Positions 25,036 through 32,730 of a DNA stretch of 33,122 bases are shown one piece after another (the first letter of the stretch is position 1; the number at the start of each line of letters is the position of its first letter). The stretch is from an uncultured Bacteroidia bacterium (GTDB lineage Bacteria; Bacteroidota; Bacteroidia; Bacteroidales; UBA932): the NCBI GenBank assembly GCA_902779765.1, contig CACZCQ010000020.1, positions 1 to 33,122 on the forward strand, in the 5' to 3' direction. The notes under the pieces are model-generated. The model made no database searches. It had not been told where the DNA came from and saw only the letters and a list, made by a program, of their open reading frames with translations. A program made the position numbers and the translations under genes.

Positions 25036-25580
25036 ACCCTGCCCGGATTGGCCTGGATGAATTTCTCCCAGCTGGAGGCGGACTTTACTTTGGCGAGGGG
25101 GCTGGATGTACTGTAATAATGGCAGAGAGCGATAGCCAGGGCATCGGTAGCATCCAGATGTTCGGCCTTTATCTCTATTCCCAGTGTCTTCCTGATCATC
25201 ATGCTCACCTGCTCCTTGGATGCGGCTCCGTTCCCGGTAATTGCCTGCTTCGCCTCGCGGGGGGCATATTCATGCACCTCCGAAATGCCATTCTCCATGG
25301 CGGCGATCATAGCGGCACCCTGGGCTCGGCCGAGCTTGAGGACGACTTGGGCATTCTTGCCGTAGAAGGGAGATTCCAATGCCATCTCGGTGCCGTGATA
25401 TGTCTTGCACACCTCACTGATGGTCTCGTAGATCTGGCGGAGCTTGGAATATGCATCCTTCTCCTTGCGGATGTCCAGGACTCCCATGTCCACGAAAACA
25501 GGCTTTCCCTCCACAACATCGATTACCCCGAAACCAAGCAGGTTGGTTCCGGGGTCGATGCCTATGATGGTACGGCTCAT
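25029..25580 (-). CDS. ruvC: Crossover junction endodeoxyribonuclease RuvC
   Basis: Resolves Holliday junctions in recombination repair. 183 residues. The RNase H-like core has the first catalytic Asp in IIGIDPGTNLLGFGV, the Glu in MALESPFYGKNAQVVLKLGRAQGA and the C-terminal acidic pair in EHLDATDALAIALCHYYS. YAPREAKQAITGNGAASKEQVSMM is another family block. Its ATG overlaps the serS stop by 4 bp (ATGA), indicating coupled translation. It is the last gene of its run. Confidence 0.96.
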   Translation of the reverse strand: MSRTIIGIDPGTNLLGFGVIDVVEGKPVFVDMGVLDIRKEKDAYSKLRQIYETISEVCKTYHGTEMALESPFYGKNAQVVLKLGRAQGAAMIAAMENGISEVHEYAPREAKQAITGNGAASKEQVSMMIRKTLGIEIKAEHLDATDALAIALCHYYSTSSPLAKVKSASSWEKFIQANPGRVK

Positions 25581-26845
25581 ATCCTGTCGAATCCCGTGTA
25601 AGGACGAAGTACCTCCGGGATTACGATGCCGTCCTCAGTCTCGTTGTCCTCGAGAAGGGCGGCGACAACGCGCGGCAGTGCAAGCGAGCTGCCGTTAAGG
25701 GTGTGGCAGAGCTGGATCTTGCCGTTCTCGTCACGGTAACGCAGGTGAAGCCTGTTGGCCTGGAACGTCTCGAAGTTGGATACCGATGATATCTCGAGCC
25801 AACGTCCCTGGGCAGCTGACCAGAGTTCGAAATCGTAGGTGATGGCGGACGTGAAGCTGAGGTCACCGCCGCAAAGGCGGAGGATCCTGTACTTCAGGCC
25901 GAGGCTGTTCACAAGCTTCTCGACATGTGCCACCATCTCGTCCAGTGCAGCATAGGAGTTCTCAGGCTTCTCTACCCTGACAATCTCGACCTTGTCGAAC
26001 TGGTGCAGACGGTTGAGTCCCCTTACATCCTTTCCATAGGAACCGGCCTCGCGGCGGAAGCAGGGGGTATAGGCCGTCATCTTCTGAGGGACCTCCTCGT
26101 TCTCGAGAATGACGTCCCTGAATATATTGGTGACAGGAACCTCGGCTGTGGGGACGAGATAGAAGTCATCAAGGCCGACATGGTACATCTGGGCTTCCTT
26201 GTCGGGAAGCTGTCCGGTACCGAAGCCGGATGCTGCGTTGACTACCACGGGAGGCTCAACCTCCTTGTAGCCGGCAGCCGTATTGAAATCCAGGAAATAG
26301 TTGATGAGGGCCCTCTGGAGCTTCGCACCCTTTCCCTTGTATACGGGGAAGCCGGCTCCGGTGAGCTTGACACCAAGGTCGAAGTCGATCAGGTCATACT
26401 TCCTGGCAAGTTCCCAATGAGGAAGGGCATCCTGGGGAAGATGGACCTCAGGGCCGCCTTCCTTGACTATCTGGTTGTCCTCGGCTCCCTTTCCGGGAAT
26501 AACGAGGTCACACGGGATATTGGGCAGGAGCACGATCGTGTCGTCAAGCTCCTTGTTGTTGGTCTCAGCCTTGTCAAGGAGTTCGTTCGACCTTGCCTTC
26601 ATGGCAGTGACTTCCCTCTTGACTTCCTCGGCCTCTTCCCTGCGGCCTTCCTTCATGAGGCCTCCGATCTTTGCGGAGAGCTGTTTCTGGCTCGCGAGAA
26701 GGGCATCGCTTTCAGTCTGGAGCGCCCTTCTGTTGGCGTCCAGTTCCAGGACCTTGGCCACGATTACCCTGGCGTCGAAATTCTTGACCGCCAGCTTGTC
26801 GATCACGCGCTGCGGATCCTCGCGAAGCATCTTGATTGTCAGCAT
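25577..26845 (-). CDS. serS: Seryl-tRNA synthetase
   Basis: Class II synthetase that charges tRNA-Ser. The start at 26845 gives MLTIKMLREDPQRVIDKLAVKN, the standard SerRS beginning; the longer frame to 26890 runs into a terminator hairpin. 422 residues. The N-terminal helical arm lies at ~30-105. The catalytic core shows EVEPPVVVNAASGFGTGQLP, TAEVPVTNIFRD, motif 2 TPCFRREAGSYGKDVRGLNRLHQFDKVEIV and motif 3 NGSSLALPRVVAALLE. It is separated from rpmA by a terminator, so it needs either read-through or its own promoter; none was recognised in the 90-bp gap. Confidence 0.97.
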   Translation of the reverse strand: MLTIKMLREDPQRVIDKLAVKNFDARVIVAKVLELDANRRALQTESDALLASQKQLSAKIGGLMKEGRREEAEEVKREVTAMKARSNELLDKAETNNKELDDTIVLLPNIPCDLVIPGKGAEDNQIVKEGGPEVHLPQDALPHWELARKYDLIDFDLGVKLTGAGFPVYKGKGAKLQRALINYFLDFNTAAGYKEVEPPVVVNAASGFGTGQLPDKEAQMYHVGLDDFYLVPTAEVPVTNIFRDVILENEEVPQKMTAYTPCFRREAGSYGKDVRGLNRLHQFDKVEIVRVEKPENSYAALDEMVAHVEKLVNSLGLKYRILRLCGGDLSFTSAITYDFELWSAAQGRWLEISSVSNFETFQANRLHLRYRDENGKIQLCHTLNGSSLALPRVVAALLEDNETEDGIVIPEVLRPYTGFDRI

Positions 26846-26870
26846 ATGTATTCTTCTTAATTTTGGTCTA

Positions 26871-26916
26871 ATGAAAAAGGAGGACTGCACGATAAACTCG
26901 AAGCAAGTCCTCCTTT
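26871..26916 (-). terminator. Intrinsic terminator after rpmA
   Basis: On the minus strand AAAGGAGGACT (26916-26906) pairs perfectly with AGTCCTCCTTT (26886-26876), loop 19 nt, and the stem runs into TTTTTC. The 11-bp stem contains GGAGG/CCTCC. It lies 20 bp below the rpmA stop and above serS. Confidence 0.75.
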
Positions 26917-26935
26917 ATCTATCGGTCCTCCGAGC

Positions 26936-27196
26936 TTAGTTCTCAAAAGGGATGACGGAGACGTAGGATTTGTCTTCCCTCTTCTTCGTGAACTTCACGG
27001 TGCCGTCAACGAGGGCATAGAGAGTGTGGTCCTTACCCATTCCGACGTTCTTGTCAGGATTGTGCACGGTACCCCTCTGCCTTACGATGATGTTACCCGC
27101 CTTTACGACCTCACCGCCGAATTTCTTGAGTCCAAGCCTCTTGGAATGGGACTCACGACCGTTCTTGGAACTTGACTGTCCTTTCTTGTGTGCCAT
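26936..27196 (-). CDS. rpmA: Large ribosomal subunit protein bL27
   Basis: An 86-residue protein of the 50S subunit near the peptidyl-transferase centre. It begins [29 protein letters not shown], the usual bL27 start in Gram-negatives without a cleaved N-terminal extension, and continues with [32 protein letters not shown], which is nearly invariant in the family. It follows rplU after 20 bp, the standard gene order. Confidence 0.98.
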   Translation of the reverse strand: MAHKKGQSSSKNGRESHSKRLGLKKFGGEVVKAGNIIVRQRGTVHNPDKNVGMGKDHTLYALVDGTVKFTKKREDKSYVSVIPFEN

Positions 27197-27216
27197 AATC
27201 TTTTACTCTTTAGAAA

Positions 27217-27528
27217 TTAAGCGATAGCGTCGATGCGGATCTTGGAAAGCTTCTGGCGATGGCCGTTGAGCTTCTGGAATCCCTTGCGACGGATTTTCTT
27301 GAAAACGAGCACCTTGTCAGCCTTTGCCTCGTCATCGAGAACGGTGGCCTTCACGACTGCGCCCTTAACATAAGGATTACCGAGCTGGATCTGCCCTTCA
27401 GTGTCAATCAACAGAACCTTGTCGAACTCCACGGAATCATCCTTGGCCGCTGCGAGGCGGTTGACGAAGATCTCGTTTCCGGCTTCAACCTTGAACTGCT
27501 GTCCTGCAATGTCAACAATTGCGTACAT
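27217..27528 (-). CDS. rplU: Large ribosomal subunit protein bL21
   Basis: A 103-residue 50S protein. The start at 27528 gives MYAIVDIAGQQFKVEAGNEI, matching the universal bL21 N-terminus; an in-frame extension to 27603 lies in the leader and is not part of the protein. The end GFQKLNGHRQKLSKIRIDAIA carries the conserved 'KRRKGyrkk.GHRQ..t.vkI' signature. A good promoter lies at 27615-27645, leaving a leader of about 80 nt. It is transcribed with rpmA. Confidence 0.98.
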   Translation of the reverse strand: MYAIVDIAGQQFKVEAGNEIFVNRLAAAKDDSVEFDKVLLIDTEGQIQLGNPYVKGAVVKATVLDDEAKADKVLVFKKIRRKGFQKLNGHRQKLSKIRIDAIA

Positions 27529-27608
27529 AAAAACAAAACTTTTATAAGTTTGAGCCTGAGGCGCGTACACGCTTGTGCCCGACTTCTGGAGCCCCTTGGC
27601 CATAAAAT
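27529..27608 (-). promoter_or_regulatory. 5' leader of the rplU-rpmA mRNA
   Basis: The predicted start site near 27608 leaves ~80 nt untranslated, much longer than the other leaders in the window. Small hairpins are possible: CCAT/ATGG, GCGT/ACGC, and AAACTT/AAGTTT just before the ATG. Ribosomal-protein leaders often mediate autoregulation; that is only a suggestion here. Confidence 0.3.
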
Positions 27609-27614
27609 GGACTG

Positions 27615-27645
27615 CAAAAATAGTAATTTCTGCGAATCAAGCAAA
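27615..27645 (-). promoter_or_regulatory. Promoter of rplU-rpmA
   Basis: On the minus strand TTTG (27645-27642), 19 nt, then TATTTTTG (27622-27615) match the Bacteroidetes -33/-7 consensus. The -33 element is only 14 bp from the xylA stop, with no terminator between, so xyl-operon transcripts may run into rplU. Confidence 0.7.
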
Positions 27646-27659
27646 ATATTTTCGCTCAA

Positions 27660-28982
27660 TTATTTGATGTACAGGTTCAACAGGGTCTCGTAGAGCTCCT
27701 GCTTTCCGGAAACCTGGGCGGGCTCGCCGTGACTCTTGGCATAGGCCACCAGTTCCTCGAGGGACATGGCTCCGTCCTCGAACAGCTTGCCTTCACCCGA
27801 GTCGAAGGAAGCGTAGCGCTCCTTGACCATGGCCGGAATCGGGGATTCCTCTACGATGGCGGCGGCAGCCAGCAGCGCCCTTGCCATGGCATCCATTCCA
27901 CAGATATGAGCGATGAATATATCTTCGGGATCCGTGGAATTCCTGCGGAGCTTAGCGTCGAAGTTGGAACCGCCGTTGCCGAGACCTCCGTTGCGGATGA
28001 TCTGCAGCATCGCCTGGGTCAGGTCGAACAGGTCCACCGGGAACTGGTCGGTATCCCATCCATTCTGGTAGTCTCCCCTGTTGGCGTCGATGGATCCAAG
28101 CATGCCGTTATCCACAGCCACTGCGAGTTCATGTTCGAAGGTGTGTCCGGCAAGTGTGGCATGGTTGACCTCGATATTGACCTTGAAGTCCTTGTCCAGA
28201 CCGTGTGCGCGCAGGAAACCGATCACGGTCTCCGTGTCCACGTCATACTGGTGCTTGGTCGGCTCCATAGGCTTCGGCTCGATGAGGAACGTACCCTTGA
28301 ATCCGTTGGCACGGGCATAGTCACGGGCGGCCTTGAGCATGTTCGCAAGATGGTCCTTTTCCCTCTGCATCTGGGTATTGAGGAGGCTGGTGTAGCCTTC
28401 GCGTCCGCCCCAGAACACGTAGTTGGTTCCGCCGAGCTTGATGGTGGCATCGATTGCGTTCTTTATCTGGACGGCCGCGCGGGCCACGACGTTGAAATCG
28501 GGGTTGGTCGCGGCACCGTTCATATACCTCTTGTGTCCGAATACGTTGGCCGTTCCCCAGAGGAGCTTGATGCCGGTCTGCTCTATCTTGACAAGGGCAT
28601 AATCGGTGATCTCCTTCATACGGGCCTCATATTCCTCGATGGTCGGAGCTTCCTCCACCAGGTCCACATCGTGGAAGCAGAAATACTTGATACCGAGCTT
28701 CTGCATTATCTCAAAGCCTGCGTCCATCTTGTCCTTCGCCCTCTGCATGGGATCCGCAGCCTGGTCCCAGCCATAGGTACGGGTCTGACCGCCGAACTGG
28801 TCGCCGCTCGCCTGTCCGAGCGTGTGCCACCAGGCCATCGCGAATTTCAGCCAGTCCTCCATCTTCTTGCCGAGGACCACCTTTTCGGGATCATAATAAT
28901 GGAATGCCATCGGATTCTTGCTTTCAGGTCCCTCGAAAGGGATTTTGCTGATTTGAGGGAAATATTCTTTTGCCATATTCAT
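27660..28982 (-). CDS. xylA: Xylose isomerase
   Basis: Converts D-xylose to D-xylulose with divalent metals. 440 residues, the class II (long) type. Diagnostic blocks are [46 protein letters not shown] (active-site His and Asp), [29 protein letters not shown] (metal-ligand Glu), [13 protein letters not shown] and [20 protein letters not shown] (metal-ligand Asps). ATG codons at 28982 and 28976 are both possible; family N-termini (MA.KEYFP) slightly favour 28976. It is 6 bp after xylB. This isomerase type is typical of Bacteroidetes and anaerobic fungi. Confidence 0.97.
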   Translation of the reverse strand: MNMAKEYFPQISKIPFEGPESKNPMAFHYYDPEKVVLGKKMEDWLKFAMAWWHTLGQASGDQFGGQTRTYGWDQAADPMQRAKDKMDAGFEIMQKLGIKYFCFHDVDLVEEAPTIEEYEARMKEITDYALVKIEQTGIKLLWGTANVFGHKRYMNGAATNPDFNVVARAAVQIKNAIDATIKLGGTNYVFWGGREGYTSLLNTQMQREKDHLANMLKAARDYARANGFKGTFLIEPKPMEPTKHQYDVDTETVIGFLRAHGLDKDFKVNIEVNHATLAGHTFEHELAVAVDNGMLGSIDANRGDYQNGWDTDQFPVDLFDLTQAMLQIIRNGGLGNGGSNFDAKLRRNSTDPEDIFIAHICGMDAMARALLAAAAIVEESPIPAMVKERYASFDSGEGKLFEDGAMSLEELVAYAKSHGEPAQVSGKQELYETLLNLYIK

Positions 28983-28988
28983 AAATGT

Positions 28989-30467
28989 TTAACCGTTAAT
29001 CGTTTTCAGGAGTTCAGTCTTCCATAGTCCATAGGCTTCGGCATATCTTGCCTCGTCCTTGGGTTCAACGACAGCCAGACGCTTGAGCGAAGCGAATGCC
29101 TCGTTGTTGTCCTTGTATATTCCGGCACCTATTCCGGCTCCCCTCGCCGCACCGGCAGCGCCGTCGGTGTCGAAGAGCTCTATCGTCGAACCGGTCACAC
29201 CGGCAAGGGTTTCCCGGAATATGGGACTCAGGAACATGTTCGCCAGACCGGCATGGATGATTCCGACCCTGGTCCCCATCCCTTCCATGATGTCAATACC
29301 GTACTTGAAAGAGAAAACTATTCCCTCCTGGACGGCACGTACGAGGTGTTTCCAGGTGTGGATGTTGAAATTCAGTCCGAACATCGTGCAGCCGGTCTCC
29401 CTGTTGCCAAGCATACGCTCGGCTCCGTTGCCGAAAGGCAGGACCCCCACGCCTTCGCTTCCGATCGGGATTTCAGCCGCCATTCGGTTCATCTCGTCAT
29501 ACATGACGCCCTGCGGTACGAAATTCCTCCTTACCCACGCGTTGGCTATTCCAGTTCCGTTAATGCACAGGAGGATACCCAGCTTGGGATCGTCCTTGGA
29601 ATGGTTCACATGGGCGAAGGTGTTCACGCGGGATTCCGGGTCATAATCAACTTTCCCGCTGACACCGTACACCACTCCGGAAGTACCAGCGGTAGCCGCG
29701 ATATCCCCAGGATTGAACACATTGAGCGACAATGCATTGTTAGGCTGGTCCCCGGCCCTGTAGGTAACGGGAATCCCTTTCTCGAGGCCGAGCTCGGCAG
29801 CGGCGGATGCGCTAAGCCTGCCCTGCTCGGAGAATGTTGGGACGATCCTCGGAATGATTCTTTCCTCAAAACCAAACCAGTCCATCAGGAAGGAAGCCGG
29901 ACGATTTTCCTTGAAATCCCAGAACATGCCTTCGGACAATCCTCCGACCGTAGTACATGCATCACCAGTCATCCTGAAGGCGATATAGTCTCCGGGAAGC
30001 ATTATCTTGTCTATCCTGTAGAATACCTCCGGCTCGTTTTCCTTCACCCAGGCCAGTTTGGCCGCAGTGAAATTGCCGGGGGAATTCAGCAGGTGGTCCA
30101 GGCATTTCTCCTCTCCGAGGGCCTTGAAAGCAGCATCTCCGTAGGGTACCGCCCTGGAGTCACACCAGATTATCGAATCACGCAGGAGATTGCCGTCCTT
30201 GTCGACACAGACCAGGCCGTGCATCTGGTAGGATATTCCTATGGCGGCAACCTTGTCCGGCCGTGCCTGTCCAAGCACGTCTGATGTGGCCAGCTTGAGA
30301 TTGTCCCACCATGACTGCGGATCCTGTTCCGCCCAACCGGCTTTCCTGGAAATTATCGTGTTCTCGTGTTTCGGATAGAAGGCGCTCGCCACACACTCTC
30401 CGCTCTCCACATCCACAAGGCTTGCCTTGACGGACGAACTGCCCACATCGTAACCTAAAAGATACAT
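28989..30467 (-). CDS. xylB: Xylulokinase (FGGY carbohydrate kinase)
   Basis: Phosphorylates D-xylulose to xylulose 5-phosphate. The start at 30467 gives MYLLGYDVGSSSVKASLVD, the FGGY N-terminal phosphate-binding motif; the longer frame to 30644 overlaps cobB. 492 residues. Other motifs are GISYQMHGLVCVD, IIWCDSRAVPYG, LPGDYIAFRMTG, TAGTSGVVYGVSG (C-terminal ATPase fold) and LPFGNGAERMLGN. It lies 4 bp after the sirtuin gene and 6 bp before xylA. The xylose transporter and a dedicated xylose regulator are not in the window. Confidence 0.95.
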   Translation of the reverse strand: MYLLGYDVGSSSVKASLVDVESGECVASAFYPKHENTIISRKAGWAEQDPQSWWDNLKLATSDVLGQARPDKVAAIGISYQMHGLVCVDKDGNLLRDSIIWCDSRAVPYGDAAFKALGEEKCLDHLLNSPGNFTAAKLAWVKENEPEVFYRIDKIMLPGDYIAFRMTGDACTTVGGLSEGMFWDFKENRPASFLMDWFGFEERIIPRIVPTFSEQGRLSASAAAELGLEKGIPVTYRAGDQPNNALSLNVFNPGDIAATAGTSGVVYGVSGKVDYDPESRVNTFAHVNHSKDDPKLGILLCINGTGIANAWVRRNFVPQGVMYDEMNRMAAEIPIGSEGVGVLPFGNGAERMLGNRETGCTMFGLNFNIHTWKHLVRAVQEGIVFSFKYGIDIMEGMGTRVGIIHAGLANMFLSPIFRETLAGVTGSTIELFDTDGAAGAARGAGIGAGIYKDNNEAFASLKRLAVVEPKDEARYAEAYGLWKTELLKTING

Positions 30468-30471
30468 ATTC

Positions 30472-31173
30472 CTACAGTTTGCTTTTGAAGATTTCCATTC
30501 CTTTCGTGGCCACTTCCCTGATATGGGTGATCCTTGGATCGTAGATGGCAACGTCTTCGGGATCGATAAGGTAAACCGGAACCCCGTTCCTGGCATAGCG
30601 GTACAGACCTGCCGCCGGGTAGACATTGAGAGATGTCCCGACAATCAGCATGATGTCTGCATCGGCCACGATGTCGATAGCCTTTTCGATGTTGGGCACA
30701 GCCTCCCCGAAGAAGACAATGTGCGGGCGGAGCTGGCTGCCGTTAGGGGCAAGGTCGCCCAGGTTGACCGGCTCGTATCCGACGTCGATCACTTCCTTTT
30801 CCGAATATGTACGGTCATATACCCCGTCCTCAGGGCGGACCTTGGTAGCCTCACCGTGAAGGTGGAGAACCCTGGTGCTGCCTGCACGCTCGTGGAGGTT
30901 GTCCACGTTCTGCGTGATGACCGTGACATCATAATCCTTCTCCAAACCGGCGATGGCCAGATGGGCGGCGTTCGGCTTTACTTCCGAGAGCTGTTTACGG
31001 AGTTGGTTGTAAAAGCTCAGGACAAGTTTCCGGTTGCGGTACCATCCGTCAATCGATGCGACTTCCTGGGGATCATATTCGCCCCACAAGCCACCCGAGC
31101 CACGGAATGTGCTGAGTCCGCTCTCAGCGCTCACACCGGCCCCGGTAAGGACAGCTATTTTCTTCTTTGACAT
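30472..31173 (-). CDS. cobB: NAD-dependent protein deacylase (Sir2 family), zinc-motif-less
   Basis: Removes acyl groups from lysines using NAD. 233 residues. NAD-binding motifs are GAGVSAESGLSTFRGSGGLW (11-30), ITQNVDNLHERAG (86-98) and the catalytic His106 in HLHGE, plus GTSLNVYPAAGL. Two departures stand out. The protein contains no cysteine at all, so the usual four-Cys zinc site is missing; a shorter segment (108-145) replaces it. In CobB/SIRT5 a YxxR pair selects acidic acyl groups; here it is Tyr55-Asn-Gln-Leu58, with Arg only at 59. Acyl preference may therefore differ. It starts directly after the ATPase stop and 4 bp before xylB. Confidence 0.9.
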   Translation of the reverse strand: MSKKKIAVLTGAGVSAESGLSTFRGSGGLWGEYDPQEVASIDGWYRNRKLVLSFYNQLRKQLSEVKPNAAHLAIAGLEKDYDVTVITQNVDNLHERAGSTRVLHLHGEATKVRPEDGVYDRTYSEKEVIDVGYEPVNLGDLAPNGSQLRPHIVFFGEAVPNIEKAIDIVADADIMLIVGTSLNVYPAAGLYRYARNGVPVYLIDPEDVAIYDPRITHIREVATKGMEIFKSKL

Positions 31174-32328
31174 TTAGTTCCGTTTAAAATATGTATTCTT
31201 AAGCCAGTATTCGAAGAGGGGATCGAAGATCACCGGACGTTCGTCATCCCCGACGAAAGTCAGGATCTCCTTCTTCATGAGGGCGTCCTTGAGCCTCCTG
31301 ACATTGGCAGATGAGTTCAAGGAATACTTCCGGATCACTTCCGCAGTGCTGAACTTGGTATAACCGTCGATGATAGCCCTCAGCAGGTTCACCTGGAATG
31401 TCGTCAGGTCGTTCATCGTAGCTACGAACCGTCCCCTATGGATCGACAGTATGGTCTCGAGGGCCTCCAGCAGCACCGGCTCCATGATATATCCCTTTGA
31501 TAGGGAGTCGCAAATCGATGTAAAGTGATTGATATAATACAGGTTGCATTTGAAAAGCCGGCATGCTCCGCTGATCAGGTCCCTGTCGATAACCTTGCCG
31601 CTTGCAAGGAAACCCTTGATGATATGCTCGACAATCTCCCTTTCATCCACCTTGCTCAGTTTGAGCCTTTCCACCCTGCGGTAGAAGAAGTGACGTTTGA
31701 CGAATATATCCTGCATCGCATTATACTGCGACCCGAGGAATATGTAGGAGAATGATTTGATGCCGGATACCCGCATCTCATCCATCACCTCTTCCATCAT
31801 CTTGAACAACTTTTCGCCGTCATCGGCCAGGTCCAGGTTCTGGAACTCGTCGATGATCATGAACATCTTCTCGCCGGTTTCGCTTGAGATCAGGTAAGGC
31901 AGCCTGAGGACTGCCTTGAAATCGGCATCGTCAAGGTCCCAGTTGGTGGACAAAATGGTGTCGGAACTGGAGAAAGCACTCCGGTCGAAGACGAAATGTG
32001 TCCCGGAAAGGTATTTGGCGACGACCTGGGAATACTCGTCAGGAGTGGAAGCAACGAGCCGGATAACGGCGGCTCCGAGGCGCTTGATGAACACTTCCCC
32101 GCTACGGATGTCAAGGGCGGTGATATCACCTGTCGTGAATCGTACACCGGAAACCCTGAGCCTCGTCAGGACCTGGTGGACTATGGATTTCTTGCCGGTC
32201 CCGTAAGGTTCCCATATTACCACGTTTTCGTTCTGGGTCAGCAGGTTGCCAAGGATCGTACAGTCTTCCTTGCGGCCTATGAAACGCTGGCCTGTCACAT
32301 ACTTGTTGTACAAAAACGGGCTGTCCAT
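31174..32328 (-). CDS. AAA/STAND-like ATPase with C-terminal winged helix, unknown function
   Basis: A 384-residue cytoplasmic P-loop protein resembling the archaeal-ATPase/AAA_22 group. GQRFIGRKED (14-22) is the usual motif before the core. The Walker A region is EPYGTGKKS (40-48), with a doubled Lys and no Gly at the first position. Walker B is MFMIIDEFQNL (~153-163). A sensor-like SYIFLGSQYNAM and an arginine-rich RHFFYRRVERLKLS follow. The end (KFSTAEVIRKYSLNSSANVRRLKDAL) is a winged helix, and FDPLFEYWLKNTYF closes the protein as in related ATPases. Close homologues are common in Bacteroidetes (recalled). It heads the cobB-xylB-xylA run. The role is unknown. Confidence 0.8.
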   Translation of the reverse strand: MDSPFLYNKYVTGQRFIGRKEDCTILGNLLTQNENVVIWEPYGTGKKSIVHQVLTRLRVSGVRFTTGDITALDIRSGEVFIKRLGAAVIRLVASTPDEYSQVVAKYLSGTHFVFDRSAFSSSDTILSTNWDLDDADFKAVLRLPYLISSETGEKMFMIIDEFQNLDLADDGEKLFKMMEEVMDEMRVSGIKSFSYIFLGSQYNAMQDIFVKRHFFYRRVERLKLSKVDEREIVEHIIKGFLASGKVIDRDLISGACRLFKCNLYYINHFTSICDSLSKGYIMEPVLLEALETILSIHRGRFVATMNDLTTFQVNLLRAIIDGYTKFSTAEVIRKYSLNSSANVRRLKDALMKKEILTFVGDDERPVIFDPLFEYWLKNTYFKRN

Positions 32329-32344
32329 CGAAATAACATTTTTG

Positions 32345-32378
32345 TTTTGACAAAATTAAGAATTTTTTCATATCTTTG
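32345..32378 (+). promoter_or_regulatory. Promoter of rpsU
   Basis: TTTTG (32345-32349), then 21 nt, then TATCTTTG (32371-32378) is an excellent -33/-7 pair. The leader is about 32 nt. Confidence 0.75.
32351..32358 (-). promoter_or_regulatory. Candidate -7 box for the ATPase-cobB-xylB-xylA run
   Basis: TAATTTTG on the minus strand fits TAnnTTTG, 22 nt before the ATPase start. It overlaps the edge of the -33 region of the rpsU promoter, so the two promoters may compete. Confidence 0.4.
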
Positions 32379-32394
32379 CACCCGCTTTGAGAAA

Positions 32395-32405
32395 AAGGAG
32401 GTGGT
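32395..32405 (+). promoter_or_regulatory. Extended Shine-Dalgarno sequence of rpsU
   Basis: AAGGAGGTGGT can pair over 11 nt with the 3' end of 16S rRNA, with one G.U. It ends 9 nt before the rpsU ATG. No other gene in the window has a comparable site before its start codon. Confidence 0.8.
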
Positions 32406-32414
32406 AAATTAGTT

Positions 32415-32609
32415 ATGATCATAGTTCCGATTAAGGAAGGCGAAAACATCGAGAGAGCCCTCAAGAAATTCAAGAGGAAATTCGAGAAGACCGGTGCTAT
32501 CCGCGAGATGCGCGCCCGCAAGAACTTCGAGAAGCCCTCAGTGAAGAAGAGAGCTGCCAGGATGAAGGCCATCTATGTACAGCATCTCCAACTTCTGGAC
32601 GAGCAGTAA
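32415..32609 (+). CDS. rpsU: Small ribosomal subunit protein bS21
   Basis: A 64-residue 30S protein near the 3' end of 16S rRNA. MIIVPIKEGENIERALKKFKRKFEKTGAIREMRARKNFEKPSVKKRAARMKA is the standard bS21 sequence with basic helices. In Bacteroidia bS21, with bS18 and bS6, helps hide the anti-SD sequence (established for Flavobacterium). The strong SD in front of this gene therefore suggests autoregulation: ribosomes lacking bS21 would prefer this mRNA. It stands alone between its own promoter and a strong terminator. Confidence 0.97.
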   Translation: MIIVPIKEGENIERALKKFKRKFEKTGAIREMRARKNFEKPSVKKRAARMKAIYVQHLQLLDEQ

Positions 32610-32632
32610 TTGACCAGTTCAATTAAGAGTTT

Positions 32633-32674
32633 AAACAGTATCCCCTGTCGTCAATGACAGGGGATACTTGTTTT
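32633..32674 (+). terminator. Intrinsic terminator of rpsU
   Basis: AGTATCCCCTGTC (32637-32649), a 6-nt loop and GACAGGGGATACT (32656-32668) form a perfect 13-bp stem, followed by TGTTTT. The stem can extend by four more A-T/C-G pairs (AAAC/GTTT) past a bulged T. Confidence 0.9.
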
Positions 32675-32677
32675 CAC

Positions 32678-32708
32678 TTGCTCTTTCATATGTTATTGAC
32701 TATCTTTA
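32678..32708 (+). promoter_or_regulatory. Promoter of the BACON lipoprotein gene
   Basis: TTG (32678-32680), 20 nt, then TATCTTTA (32701-32708), one base off TAnnTTTG, 22 nt before the start codon. Confidence 0.5.
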
Positions 32709-32730
32709 CGCATAATATCGATCAATTCTA

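Noticed and set aside
27729-29027. 432-codon plus-strand frame
   Set aside because: Antisense to xylA, whose motifs are complete.
29253-30284. 343-codon plus-strand frame
   Set aside because: Antisense to xylB.
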